A DNA stretch of 43,787 nucleotides from Ruegeria atlantica. Its GTDB lineage: Bacteria > Pseudomonadota > Alphaproteobacteria > Rhodobacterales > Rhodobacteraceae. This document shows positions 25,145-33,552 of the stretch, piece by piece (the stretch's first letter is position 1; the number at the start of each line of letters is the position of its first letter). The notes under the pieces are model-generated. The model saw only the letters and a list, made by a program, of their open reading frames with translations. It was not told the origin of the DNA and did not search any database. The stretch covers positions 1 through 43,787 of the forward strand of contig NZ_WQFE01000018.1 in the NCBI RefSeq assembly GCF_013033965.1. The letters run 5' to 3'. The position numbers were made by a program, and so were the translations under genes.

Positions 25145-26031
25145 TAGAACAGGACAGGTTTGGTGTAATAAGGCAGCTGCTCGACACGCACCGCACTGGG
25201 GTCCTTGGCGGCCTCGGTCCGGACATGGGCTGCGATTTCATGCATCGGTGCGAACCACACGTCGCCCCGCTCCAGCACGCCTTCCAGCCATTTCTCGACC
25301 TGACGCCAACGCGCCAGACGGCCCGTCAGGAACGGATGCCAGATCGCCAGCCAGAAGCCACCGGCCTCATATTGTGCCTCGAACTCTTCCCAGAACCCTT
25401 GCAGGCCGTGGCTTGGCCCTGCCACCGGCATCATATATCCGATTTCGTCATAATGGGCGAAGGGCGGCCAATCATCGGTGCCCCAATGCACCGGCAGTTC
25501 CACCAGCGATCCCTTATTCGTGTTCATCAGATAGGGGATGTCGTCCGCCATCAGTGAGCTTTCATATTCAAACCCATGCTCGATCATCAGGTCGATCACA
25601 GCCTGATTCACGTTGTAAACCGGCGCGCGATAGCCTTTGGGCGAGTTGCCGATGACGCGTTTATGGCTATCCAGCGCACGCTCGAACCATTCGCGCTGCT
25701 CGGCCGGGCCATGGGCGGTGGGGTCTTCGTGCAGATAGCCGTGATGGCCGATCTCATGACCGTCCTTCAGGATCATCTCCATCGCGTCGGGGTATTGTTC
25801 GACCACCCAGCCGGGCACGAAAAACGACTGCTTCAGACCAAATTTGCGATAAGTTTCTAGAATGCGCGGGATCGCCACAGTGGGGCCATAGCGCCCCATG
25901 GAAATTGGATAAAGCCGGTCATGACCGTCCTTGAGGCGCGAGATATGAATCAGGCTGTCGGCGTCAATGTCAAAGCTAATCGCACAGGCGCAGCGGGCAC
26001 CATTGGGCCATTTGATCGGGTTCTGGATCAT
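25144..26031 (-). CDS. Polysaccharide-deacetylase-fold hydrolase (HpPgdA/PuuE-like clade)
   Basis: A 295-residue NodB-fold metalloenzyme without signal peptide. Metal and catalytic residues: D21 and D23 (SFDIDADS) and H97-x3-H101 (HHGYLHEDP). Segments GHEIGHHGYLHE and LVELPVHWGTDDWPP fit the clade of Helicobacter PgdA. Cytosolic members of this fold also include the allantoinase PuuE and bacterial cyclic imidases, so opening of a cyclic amide ring is plausible here. ATG 26031 overlaps the amidohydrolase TGA (ATGA), and AGGAG lies just upstream; the longer frame to 26160 overlaps that gene. Confidence 0.85.
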   Translation of the reverse strand: MIQNPIKWPNGARCACAISFDIDADSLIHISRLKDGHDRLYPISMGRYGPTVAIPRILETYRKFGLKQSFFVPGWVVEQYPDAMEMILKDGHEIGHHGYLHEDPTAHGPAEQREWFERALDSHKRVIGNSPKGYRAPVYNVNQAVIDLMIEHGFEYESSLMADDIPYLMNTNKGSLVELPVHWGTDDWPPFAHYDEIGYMMPVAGPSHGLQGFWEEFEAQYEAGGFWLAIWHPFLTGRLARWRQVEKWLEGVLERGDVWFAPMHEIAAHVRTEAAKDPSAVRVEQLPYYTKPVLF

Positions 26032-27614
26032 GTTACTTCTCCTAGTTTCACCTTGGGGGCGGGGGTCCGTGCAGCCAGAAGCGATGTTTTGTGCATCGGG
26101 AGCGGCGCGCCATAGCGGGTGATCGGGACGGTTCCGGCCTGTTCCCAATGGGCGTACCAATCCAGCAGATAGCGGCGCAGGTTGCGTGTCAGTGTCAGCG
26201 CCGCGTCATCGGGCGGGCTTTGGTCCAGCTCGGCGCGCAGTTTTTGCAGCAGCTGAGTTTCGTTCAGGCCAGTCACGGTGCCTTGGGTGACAACCAGCGC
26301 GCCGTTCACGATCACGTCGCGCACATCAGCGGCGGTGGCGCGACCTACGATCAGCTCGATCGGGTCCACATCCGGTGCGCACCAGGGCGACATCGGGCGG
26401 CTCAGGTCCAGCACTACGGCATCAGCGCAGTAGCCTGGTTGTAGTTGCCCCAGCTCATGTGCGCGGCCCAAAACCCGGGCCCCGCCCTGCGTCGCCAACG
26501 CCAGCACATCGCGCGCGTTCAGGGCTTTGGCCGACCGGTGCGGCGGCGTGTTCAACGCCAGTGCCAGACGCATTTCGGCAAAGATATCCTCGGCCCCGCC
26601 CAGCGTGGTACCATCCATCCCCAGTGCGACACTGACCCCGTTGCCACACATGTCAGCGATCGGCGCAACGCCCGAGCGCAGCCGCAGGTTCGAGCTGGGA
26701 TTGTGGCTGACCTGAACGCCGCTGCGGGCCAGTTCTTCGATATCCTTCGGTCCGGCCCAGACCACATGGGCCAGAGACAGCCGTTCAGTCAGAAAGCCTT
26801 GATCGGCGAAATGCTGCATCAGATGCTTGCCGCGGATATGCTGGCTTTCCAGCCCTTCATAATAGCTTTCCAATGCGTGAGTCTGGATGCGGGTGTCCAG
26901 CCGTTCGGCCTCTTGCGAGACGCGGGCCAGAACCGTGTCCGGGGTCCATTGCGGGCCGGTGGGGCCGAACCAGAAATCGCGCAACCCATCGCCCTGTGGC
27001 ACCAATGCGGCCATCAGATCGAAATAGGCATCAGGGCTTAATCGCGCACGTCCGGCCTCGCTGCGAGCAAGATCATCGCGCAGGTTTTGCGGCAGGGTGG
27101 CCAGAAATCCGGCCTCTTCCCCAGCACCATGCACGATCCGGTTCTGCCAGCGTTCACCCGGTGCGATGGCCGCGCGCAGACCGGCGTCGCGATAGGCTTG
27201 CGCCTTTTCCAGCAGCCGCGCCTCTCCGCTGTCCCGCGTCACCCCGGCCGAGCACATGTCGACCACGGCCGTTACCCCGGTTTTGAGCAATCGCACCGCC
27301 GAATGGGCCGAAGAGACATAAGGCGACAGCCCCACCATCGAGGGGCCGCAGAACATCCAGGGCTCCAGAAAATCATCCCCAACCTTCTGGTTGGCCAGTT
27401 CGACCCCGTAACAATGGTGATGGGCGTTGATCAGCCCCGGCAGAATGGCGCAATCTGCCCCACCATGTTCGGGGACACCTGCATGACGGGCGCGCATCTC
27501 GGGGGCCGGGCCGATCTCGGCCACACGACCGCCGCGCAGCAAAACGGCGCTGTCCTCGCGCACGTCATCTGCCGAGACAACAACCCACCGACCCCAGAGA
27601 AGCTTGTCCGCCAT
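26028..27614 (-). CDS. Amidohydrolase, Trz/Atz family deaminase-like
   Basis: A 528-residue metal-dependent amidohydrolase with a TIM barrel. The LPGLINAHHH motif gives HxH ligands (H65, H67); the IQTHALES and LSLAHVVW histidines and LGMDGTTLGG aspartate complete the site. Relatives include guanine and 8-oxoguanine deaminases, SAH/MTA deaminase and atrazine chlorohydrolase. ATG 27614 is preferred over GTG 27617. It is coupled to the deacetylase-fold gene. It has about 70 extra residues at the C-terminus compared with typical deaminases (around 450). The substrate is probably a nitrogen-ring compound or its amidine. Confidence 0.9.
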   Translation of the reverse strand: MADKLLWGRWVVVSADDVREDSAVLLRGGRVAEIGPAPEMRARHAGVPEHGGADCAILPGLINAHHHCYGVELANQKVGDDFLEPWMFCGPSMVGLSPYVSSAHSAVRLLKTGVTAVVDMCSAGVTRDSGEARLLEKAQAYRDAGLRAAIAPGERWQNRIVHGAGEEAGFLATLPQNLRDDLARSEAGRARLSPDAYFDLMAALVPQGDGLRDFWFGPTGPQWTPDTVLARVSQEAERLDTRIQTHALESYYEGLESQHIRGKHLMQHFADQGFLTERLSLAHVVWAGPKDIEELARSGVQVSHNPSSNLRLRSGVAPIADMCGNGVSVALGMDGTTLGGAEDIFAEMRLALALNTPPHRSAKALNARDVLALATQGGARVLGRAHELGQLQPGYCADAVVLDLSRPMSPWCAPDVDPIELIVGRATAADVRDVIVNGALVVTQGTVTGLNETQLLQKLRAELDQSPPDDAALTLTRNLRRYLLDWYAHWEQAGTVPITRYGAPLPMHKTSLLAARTPAPKVKLGEVT

Positions 27615-27620
27615 CACATA

Positions 27621-28307
27621 TCACCCGTCGACCCGAAAGGTCAGCCCGGCGGGTGATGTACCCTCGCCGTTCACCGGCGTCACATCCTGCGGGCAGGCAG
27701 ACATCACCGCGATCACATCCATATCGGCCCTGAACGACATGTAATCACCCGGCTTGGACACGGGCGGCTGAAAGCTGAGGCTGCCATCGGGGCCAATCGG
27801 CACATTCATCCAAAGGTTGAAGGGGGCCGGGATCGCAGGGACGCGCAAACCGATTGCAATCAGCGACTGGCGCAGATTGTCGGCGCAGTTTTCGTGATAC
27901 TCGGTCAGGCCCAGCTGCTGATACCTTGCGTGATCGCAATTAGCGATGATCGTGTCATGGATCCCGGGCGAGGTGTCCTCGGTGATCGTCATCAGCGACC
28001 GGCGCAAGTTCGATACGACGCAGTCGCCCACCTTGGGAAAGATCGACAGGATCGAGGTGTGCAGATGCTCCATCGAGCTGTATTCCCCGATGTCATCAGC
28101 ATTGAAGATCCAGAAGTCACAAACCTGATAGCCCGCCGGGTTGGTGACCGTCAGCACCTGACCCTTGCTCACCCGCACCGCACGGCCGCAACGGGCCGGG
28201 ATGTCATAGATGGTGCCTAGCTCGGGCGTACCGCCATTGGGCAGGCCAAGACCAAGGCTTTGGTTGGTGCCATCGGGCTGTCCGGGGTCAAAGGGGGAAT
28301 CCTTCAT
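27621..28307 (-). CDS. DUF1989 (urea-carboxylase-associated) family protein
   Basis: A 228-residue protein of the DUF1989 family, some of which work with urea carboxylase or form carboxyguanidine deiminase. Conserved residues: D64 (QVCDFW), H118 (GIHDT), C124 (IANCDHARY), C141 (HENCADN) and C205 (SACPQD), consistent with metal or catalytic roles. ATG 28307 follows AAGGA; an ATG at 28325 is less supported. It is the first gene of the six-gene operon. Known guanidine clusters have two DUF1989 genes; only one is present here, so it may be a homomeric variant with a new role. Confidence 0.85.
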   Translation of the reverse strand: MKDSPFDPGQPDGTNQSLGLGLPNGGTPELGTIYDIPARCGRAVRVSKGQVLTVTNPAGYQVCDFWIFNADDIGEYSSMEHLHTSILSIFPKVGDCVVSNLRRSLMTITEDTSPGIHDTIIANCDHARYQQLGLTEYHENCADNLRQSLIAIGLRVPAIPAPFNLWMNVPIGPDGSLSFQPPVSKPGDYMSFRADMDVIAVMSACPQDVTPVNGEGTSPAGLTFRVDG

Positions 28308-28380
28308 GGCGTAATCCTTGCTCATCAATTTGCTGTATCCAAAGACACACCATCCTGACGGCGGCGGAAACTGAGGAAAT

Positions 28381-28404
28381 CTCAGGTCAGACTGAAGGAA
28401 ATTC
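28381..28404. promoter_or_regulatory. Operator-like block CTCAGGTC-AGA-CTGAAG
   Basis: CTCAGGTC (28381-28388) and CTGAAG (28392-28397), followed by GAA-N5-TTC (28394-28404), occur in the divergent spacer of the DUF1989 operon and the VOC gene. The same block, with a 4-bp spacer and in the opposite orientation, occurs at 34981-34998. It is a candidate LTTR operator. Confidence 0.45.
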
Positions 28405-28452
28405 GCATTGTCCGGCCCTTGTCCAGGCAAAAGCGGCTAACACGCGGGCGTA

Positions 28453-28496
28453 GATGAAAATCTCTCACGTCCAGCATGACATTTCATCGTGTGACA
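28453..28496. promoter_or_regulatory. Inverted repeat and shared motif upstream of VOC gene
   Basis: GATGAAA (28453-28459) and TTTCATC (28482-28488) form an inverted repeat. The second arm starts TTTCATCGTGTGACA (28482-28496), which matches 14 of 15 bases of 35000-35014 in the other divergent promoter of this region. It lies about 40 bp before the VOC start. Confidence 0.45.
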
Positions 28497-28536
28497 AGAC
28501 CGGGATGGCGGTTCAAGACTTGAACAAAAGGCGGAA

Positions 28537-29145
28537 ATGCCGTGGATTGCAAGAATGGATATGCCGATGACAAACCTTCCCCGAGACATCCTGTCGAAAC
28601 TGCCCGAGGTGACCAGCGACGAAACCTTGTCCAACACTTTCCTGGGTAATGTGGTCGAACTGGCGATTGTCACAGATAACCACATGAAAACTATGGAAGG
28701 CTTGTGCCGTCTGGGGATCGGACCTTGGGCCGTTTACGAGTTTTCGCCGGAGAACGTGACCGACCAGACGTATAAGGGTGAGCCCTGCGAATTCGCGCTG
28801 AAAGTGTGTTTTGCCAAATCCGGCAACATGATCTGGGAACTGATGGAGCCGCTCTGGGGTCCGTCGATCTTCAAGGATTTTCTGGACAAGAACGGCACTG
28901 CCTTTCACCACGTGGCCTATGATTGCAACGACGCGCCCTGGGAAGATCGCCTGACTGAGTTCGAAAAGCGCGGGTTCAAGATGGTGCAATCGGGCAAATG
29001 GAAAGGCAAGAACGCCTTTGCCTTCTTTGAAACCGACGAGGCCACTGGCACCACATTTGAAACCTATCATTTCCCCGAAGACTGGGATTACCCGGAACCT
29101 GAAAGCTGGTTCCCGGCCAAGCCCGAGGGTGAGGTGACCTGGTAA
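28537..29145 (+). CDS. VOC (glyoxalase/dioxygenase) superfamily protein
   Basis: A 202-residue protein with two beta-alpha-beta-beta-beta units: VVELAIVTDNHMKTMEGL near the start and FHHVAYDCNDAPWEDRL in the second half. Metal ligands could be the histidine of FHHVAY and the glutamate of TFETYHF. Members include glyoxalase I, ring-cleaving dioxygenases, epimerases and binding proteins. ATG 28537 has AAGGCGG upstream; internal ATGs at residues 7, 9 and 11 are possible. Divergent from the DUF1989 operon and upstream of the GcvA-like LTTR. Confidence 0.85.
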   Translation: MPWIARMDMPMTNLPRDILSKLPEVTSDETLSNTFLGNVVELAIVTDNHMKTMEGLCRLGIGPWAVYEFSPENVTDQTYKGEPCEFALKVCFAKSGNMIWELMEPLWGPSIFKDFLDKNGTAFHHVAYDCNDAPWEDRLTEFEKRGFKMVQSGKWKGKNAFAFFETDEATGTTFETYHFPEDWDYPEPESWFPAKPEGEVTW

Positions 29146-29257
29146 CCCCAAATACCCTGCCGCTCACCTCGAATGTCGGGTGGAGATTTCTGCCGTATCG
29201 AATACTCCCAACTTGCGATATGGTCCTGGAAACTCCACCCGGCTTCAGAGCTTGCAC

Positions 29258-30181
29258 ATGTCTCGACTTCCCAATCTGAAAAGCGTTCAAGCCTTTGAAG
29301 CCGTCGCCCGACACCTGAGCTTCAAGGACGCTGCGGACGAGCTGTGCGTGACACCCACGGCGGTGTCGCATCAGGTCAAATCGTTGGAAACCCATCTGGG
29401 TCTGCAATTGCTGAACCGGTCAAACCGGTTTGTCACCCTCACCCAGGATGGCGCGATCTATGCGCAACATATCTCGACCGCGTTTGAACATCTGGTAGCA
29501 GGCACCGATGCTCTGGCGCAGGATGATATTGATGGCGATCTGACCATCTCGACCACCACCTCATTTGCCTCAAACTGGCTCAGCCCGCGTCTTGCGCAGT
29601 TCGCCGAACTGTATCCCAGCCTGTCCGTGCGCATTCTGGGCTGTGATGAGGTCACCGATTTCAAGGCCGAGCCAGTGGACATCGCAATCCGCTACGGGTT
29701 TGGCGATTACCCGGATATGCACTGCGCCTGGGTGCTGGACGATTTTGTCGCCCCAGTGTGTAGGCCTGAACTGGCCAAGACCTTACAAACACCCGAAGAT
29801 CTGGCCTCAGCCCGATTGATCCAATATGAATGGTCCGGCTATTCCGAGGCTGATCCCAGCTGGCAGAAATGGCTGGCGCAGCATGGCATCACCCCCACAG
29901 GATTCCGCCCTTTTGTGACCTATTCCGAGGAACATATGTGCCTGCTGACCGCCAGTGACGGGCATGGCGTTAGCCTCGTCAGTCTGATCGCTGCGGCGCG
30001 CTATGTGGCCGATGGGCGCTTGGTGGTGCCGCATCCTGCCAAGATCAAAAACAAAAGCTATTACTTGGTCTGCCCTAATTCCGCCGCGCGCAAATCAAAG
30101 ATCGAGGCGTTCCAGAACTGGCTGCTGGATCAGGCCGATCAGTTCCGCGACAGCGAATACGGGCGCGAATTCTTTGAATGA
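29258..30181 (+). CDS. LysR-type regulator, GcvA-like
   Basis: A 307-residue GcvA-type LTTR. N-terminal helix-turn-helix: RLPNLKSVQAFEAVARHLSF, then DAADELCVTPTAVSHQVKSL. Effector domain has DIAIRYGFG. ATG 29258 matches the family start; the frame opens at GTG 29180. It is 112 bp after the VOC gene on the same strand. It is the best candidate to control both the DUF1989 operon and the Liv/SDR arm, because the two divergent promoters share sequence blocks. Confidence 0.9.
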   Translation: MSRLPNLKSVQAFEAVARHLSFKDAADELCVTPTAVSHQVKSLETHLGLQLLNRSNRFVTLTQDGAIYAQHISTAFEHLVAGTDALAQDDIDGDLTISTTTSFASNWLSPRLAQFAELYPSLSVRILGCDEVTDFKAEPVDIAIRYGFGDYPDMHCAWVLDDFVAPVCRPELAKTLQTPEDLASARLIQYEWSGYSEADPSWQKWLAQHGITPTGFRPFVTYSEEHMCLLTASDGHGVSLVSLIAAARYVADGRLVVPHPAKIKNKSYYLVCPNSAARKSKIEAFQNWLLDQADQFRDSEYGREFFE

Positions 30182-30183
30182 AA

Positions 30184-30205
30184 CCCGCCCCGTTTTCGGG
30201 GCGGG
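30184..30205. terminator. Bidirectional-type hairpin between LTTR and Liv operon
   Basis: CCCGCCCCG/CGGGGCGGG (30184-30192 with 30197-30205), a 9-bp stem with a TTTT loop, lies between two convergent genes. It has TTTCATTC downstream on the minus strand, so it probably ends the Liv operon. Confidence 0.7.
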
Positions 30206-30211
30206 CCTTGA

Positions 30212-31204
30212 TCATTTGCGTTTGGCAAACAGACCGGCCACGCCATTGGGCAGGAAAATCACCGTCAGCACCACGGCAACCCCCAGCAACAGCAGGCGGA
30301 AATCGTCAAAGCTGCGCAGCAGCTCGTTTCCGATCACCACGATGAACACGCCCAGCACCGCACCCGGGAAGCGCCCCATGCCGCCGATGGCCAGCATAAC
30401 CATCGCCATCAGAAAGAACTCGGTCCCCAGCACTTTGGGCGTCACCACCGATGTGTAATGGGCGTAAAGCCCCCCCGCTACGGCGGTGAACACAGCCGAG
30501 ACGACAAAGGCCAGCATTTTGTACTTGTATTCGTTCACGCCAATGGCCTGCGCAAAGGTGTCGGCATCACGCATGGCGATAAAGGCCAGACCCATGCGCC
30601 CGCGCAGCACGATGAAATAGATCAGATAGACACAGACCGCGCCAAAGGCCAGCGCCACCCAGTACCAGGTCAGCTTGTCGATCGACGACACCTGATAGCC
30701 GAACAGGTTCAGCCACGGGATCCCCAGCAGGCCAGTATTGCCGCCCATGCCGATGGCCTTGCCCTGCTGGATCAGCGGCGGCAGCGCCAGATGCACGGCA
30801 AAGGTAAAAAGCGCCACATATTCGCCCTTTAGCCGCAGGCTGGGCATCGCCACGATCAACCCGATCACCGCCCCGATTCCGGCTGCGGCGGCAATCGCCA
30901 GCAAAGGCGACAGCCCCGCATAGATCGACAGCATCGCCGAGCCATAAGCGCCGAAGGTAAAGAACACCAGCTGCGCATAGTTGAAGATACCGGCATATCC
31001 TAGGATCAGATCCCAGCTGGCGATTACAATGCACCAGATGAACACCAGGATCAGGATGTGGTGGACATAGCTGTCTCCGATCATCCCGCCCAGCAGGGCC
31101 AGCCCGGCCACGACGGCCCAGTAGACCATCGAGTCGTGCATTAGGCCGAAACCGGTGAAGACCGAATTGATCTTGGCGAGGGGTGTGTTTTCTGTTGCTG
31201 ACAT
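30212..31204 (-). CDS. livM: Branched-chain amino acid type ABC permease, LivM
   Basis: A 330-residue permease with about nine hydrophobic segments and the GMGRFPGAVLGVFIVV end motif (family: GxGxxxGPxxGA). ATG 31204 follows GGGAGAACTGAG; it starts one base after the LivH stop. It pairs with LivH. Liv-type systems also carry amides, urea and aromatic compounds; FmdDEF and UrtABCDE are related. Confidence 0.92.
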   Translation of the reverse strand: MSATENTPLAKINSVFTGFGLMHDSMVYWAVVAGLALLGGMIGDSYVHHILILVFIWCIVIASWDLILGYAGIFNYAQLVFFTFGAYGSAMLSIYAGLSPLLAIAAAAGIGAVIGLIVAMPSLRLKGEYVALFTFAVHLALPPLIQQGKAIGMGGNTGLLGIPWLNLFGYQVSSIDKLTWYWVALAFGAVCVYLIYFIVLRGRMGLAFIAMRDADTFAQAIGVNEYKYKMLAFVVSAVFTAVAGGLYAHYTSVVTPKVLGTEFFLMAMVMLAIGGMGRFPGAVLGVFIVVIGNELLRSFDDFRLLLLGVAVVLTVIFLPNGVAGLFAKRK

Positions 31205-31205
31205 C

Positions 31206-32078
31206 TCAGTTCTCCCACACACCGAACAGGCCTTTTGGACGAACCATCAACACGATGATCAGCATCAAGAGCCAGGCCGGCATGGCCCAGCTTGGACCGA
31301 TATAGAAAATGACAAAGGCTTCGAGCACGGCCAGGATAAAGGCGGCCACAAATGCGCCCTTGGTGCTGCCCAGACCGCCCAGAACCACGATCACAAAGGC
31401 CTTGAGGAACGGCGCCCAGCCACCCAGCGGTGACACAAGAAACACCGGCGCCAGCAGAATACCGGCGACCCCAGTCAAGACAACGGACAGGGCAAAGGTG
31501 GTCGAAAACACCTGATTGACGTTGATCCCGACCTGATTGGCCCCCTGCATGTCCTGACTGACGGCGCGCACCGCCTGCCCATAGCGGGTCGAAGACAGGA
31601 ACAGTTCCAACGCACCGACTAGGGCCAGTGAAATCACGAATATCGACAGCTTGTACCAGGTGATGGTGATGCCACTGATGCTGAGCGATCCTTCGACGAA
31701 GGGCGGAATGGTGCGGGTGCCGGGACCAAAGACCAGTTGCAGCCCGTTTTCGATGATAAAGGCCAGGCCCAGCGTCACCATGATAGTGTTGATCTTCCAG
31801 TTGTCTGAGCCACGCAGGGGACGGATGACCGCGCGCTCAATGACAACACCGGTCAGCGCCAGCACCGGCAAGATCAGCAAAAACGCTAGCCACAGTGGTA
31901 TGCCCGGCCCGCCGACAACCAGATACCAGGCCAAAAACCCGCCAAGTGAATAGAGCGACCCGTGGGCAAAGTTCAGAATGCGAGACGCGCCATAGACAAG
32001 CGACAAGCCCACCGCCACGACGCAATAGACCGCGCCCTGGGTGATGCCGCTGATCAGAATTTCAAGTATCTGCGTCAT
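31206..32078 (-). CDS. livH: Branched-chain amino acid type ABC permease, LivH
   Basis: A 290-residue permease with about eight membrane helices and the end motif GGLGSTKGAFVAAFI. The ATG overlaps the LivF TGA (ATGA). It forms a heterodimer with LivM. Confidence 0.93.
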   Translation of the reverse strand: MTQILEILISGITQGAVYCVVAVGLSLVYGASRILNFAHGSLYSLGGFLAWYLVVGGPGIPLWLAFLLILPVLALTGVVIERAVIRPLRGSDNWKINTIMVTLGLAFIIENGLQLVFGPGTRTIPPFVEGSLSISGITITWYKLSIFVISLALVGALELFLSSTRYGQAVRAVSQDMQGANQVGINVNQVFSTTFALSVVLTGVAGILLAPVFLVSPLGGWAPFLKAFVIVVLGGLGSTKGAFVAAFILAVLEAFVIFYIGPSWAMPAWLLMLIIVLMVRPKGLFGVWEN

Positions 32079-32749
32079 AGCACTTCCTGCATATTGTAGG
32101 CATTGGTTTCACGCACGATGCCTTCCTCGATGGAATAAACCCGGTCGATCATGCCCTTGAGCAAGGCGATGCTTTGTTCCACGATCAGAACGGTCAGCCC
32201 GTCCTTGTTCAGCTGCGAAACGGTGGTCAGCATCATCTCGGTCAGGTTCGGGGCCAGACCCAGCGAAGGTTCGTCAATCGCCAGCAGCGTTGGGTTCGAC
32301 ATCAGCCCGCGGCCCAGGGCGACCATCTGCGCCTCACCACCTGAGAGCGACCGGCACAGCTGTTTGCGGCGCTCGGCAAGACGGGGATAAAGGGTAAAGA
32401 CGCGGTCCAGATTGTGTTTTTCATGCTCCCGCGCGCCGGACAGATACGCGCCCAGTTGCAGGTTCTCCAACACGGTCATGTCGGGGAAAAGACGACGGTC
32501 CTCGGCCACATAGACCAAGCCCTGACCCACAAGATGCGGAGCCTTGAGCCCGGCGATATCGTGGCCTTCGAACCGGACCTGGCCCGATTTCACCGGGGTC
32601 AGGCCGCAAATTGCCTTGAGCAAAGTGCTTTTGCCGTGCCCATTGGCCCCGACTACGGAGACCAGCTCGCCTTTGCCGACGCGCAACGAGGCGTCGTGCA
32701 GCACGTGAAAATCGCCGTAAAAGGCGTTGATACCCTCAACCTCAAGCAT
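32075..32749 (-). CDS. livF: Branched-chain amino acid type ABC ATPase, LivF
   Basis: A 224-residue ATPase with Walker A GANGHGKST, signature LSGGEAQM and Walker B LLAIDEPS. ATG 32749 is used because the LivG stop at 32742 gives an 8-bp overlap; a frame to 32782 lies inside LivG. The His in Walker A and AQM in place of the common QQM are mild variants. Confidence 0.92.
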   Translation of the reverse strand: MLEVEGINAFYGDFHVLHDASLRVGKGELVSVVGANGHGKSTLLKAICGLTPVKSGQVRFEGHDIAGLKAPHLVGQGLVYVAEDRRLFPDMTVLENLQLGAYLSGAREHEKHNLDRVFTLYPRLAERRKQLCRSLSGGEAQMVALGRGLMSNPTLLAIDEPSLGLAPNLTEMMLTTVSQLNKDGLTVLIVEQSIALLKGMIDRVYSIEEGIVRETNAYNMQEVL

Positions 32750-33470
32750 CGTGTTTCTTTCCCAGATAAATCTCGACGACATGGTCGTCGTTCAGAACGA
32801 CCTGCGGGGTGTCGAGCATGACAAACTCGCCGAAATTGATGATCAACACGCGATCGGCGATTTCGGCCAGGGCCCGGGTCTTGTGTTCGACCATGACAAT
32901 GGTGATCCCAAGCTCTTCGCGCACATGACGGATGACCTGCAGGAATTCGACGATTTCCTCGGCGTTCAGACCTCCCAGCGGTTCGTCCATAAAGATGATC
33001 TCGGGGCCCGTCGCCAAAGCCGCGCCCAGCATGATGCGTTTGCGCGTCAGCAAATCCGCCTGCGCGGCGGGCATGGCCAGATGGTCCTCAAGCTGGGTCA
33101 GGAACAGGATATCCCGCATCGAGATCCCTGTATCCTCACCGCGCACTTCGCGCCCGAAAACCTGCCCGGCCAGCAGGTTCTCACCCACGGTGACCGAGGA
33201 CAGCAGCGTGGGGATCTGGAACGTCTGCGCGATGCCCAGCCCACAGCGGTAATGCCGTTTGAACCGGGTGATGTCCTGCCCGTTGAAAATCACCTGCCCG
33301 GCCGTGGCCCGCAGCCCACCGGTGCAGACATTCATCAGGGTCGATTTCCCGGCACCATTCGGCCCGGCCACGCCCAGAATCTCGCCCCGTTCGATGTGAA
33401 AGGACATGTCGGTCAGGGCCCGGAACGGTCCAAACTGCATCGTGACATTTTCCAGCGACATTTGTGTCAT
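32742..33470 (-). CDS. livG: Branched-chain amino acid type ABC ATPase, LivG
   Basis: A 242-residue ATPase. Walker A GPNGAGKST and Walker B IIFMDEPLGGLN are present, but the signature region reads LTRKRIMLGAAL instead of LSGGQQR, as the LSGG part is missing. ATG 33470 is used; the frame to 33710 runs through the binding-protein gene. LivG is known to have a normal signature, so this is a variant worth checking, although transporters of this kind can work with one canonical site. Confidence 0.9.
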   Translation of the reverse strand: MTQMSLENVTMQFGPFRALTDMSFHIERGEILGVAGPNGAGKSTLMNVCTGGLRATAGQVIFNGQDITRFKRHYRCGLGIAQTFQIPTLLSSVTVGENLLAGQVFGREVRGEDTGISMRDILFLTQLEDHLAMPAAQADLLTRKRIMLGAALATGPEIIFMDEPLGGLNAEEIVEFLQVIRHVREELGITIVMVEHKTRALAEIADRVLIINFGEFVMLDTPQVVLNDDHVVEIYLGKKHDA

Positions 33471-33500
33471 GCAGGGTCTTCCTGTGCTGATCCGAATGTT

Positions 33501-33535
33501 GAAAAAATGCCACGCCCCGCAGCGATGTCGGGGCG
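33501..33535 (-). terminator. Attenuator-like hairpin between binding protein and LivG
   Basis: CGCCCCG/CGGGGCG (33513-33519 with 33529-33535) is followed on the minus strand by TGGCATTTTTTC. It probably ends part of the transcripts, giving more binding protein than membrane complex. Confidence 0.75.
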
Positions 33536-33552
33536 CGGCCAGTTGGGGGAAA

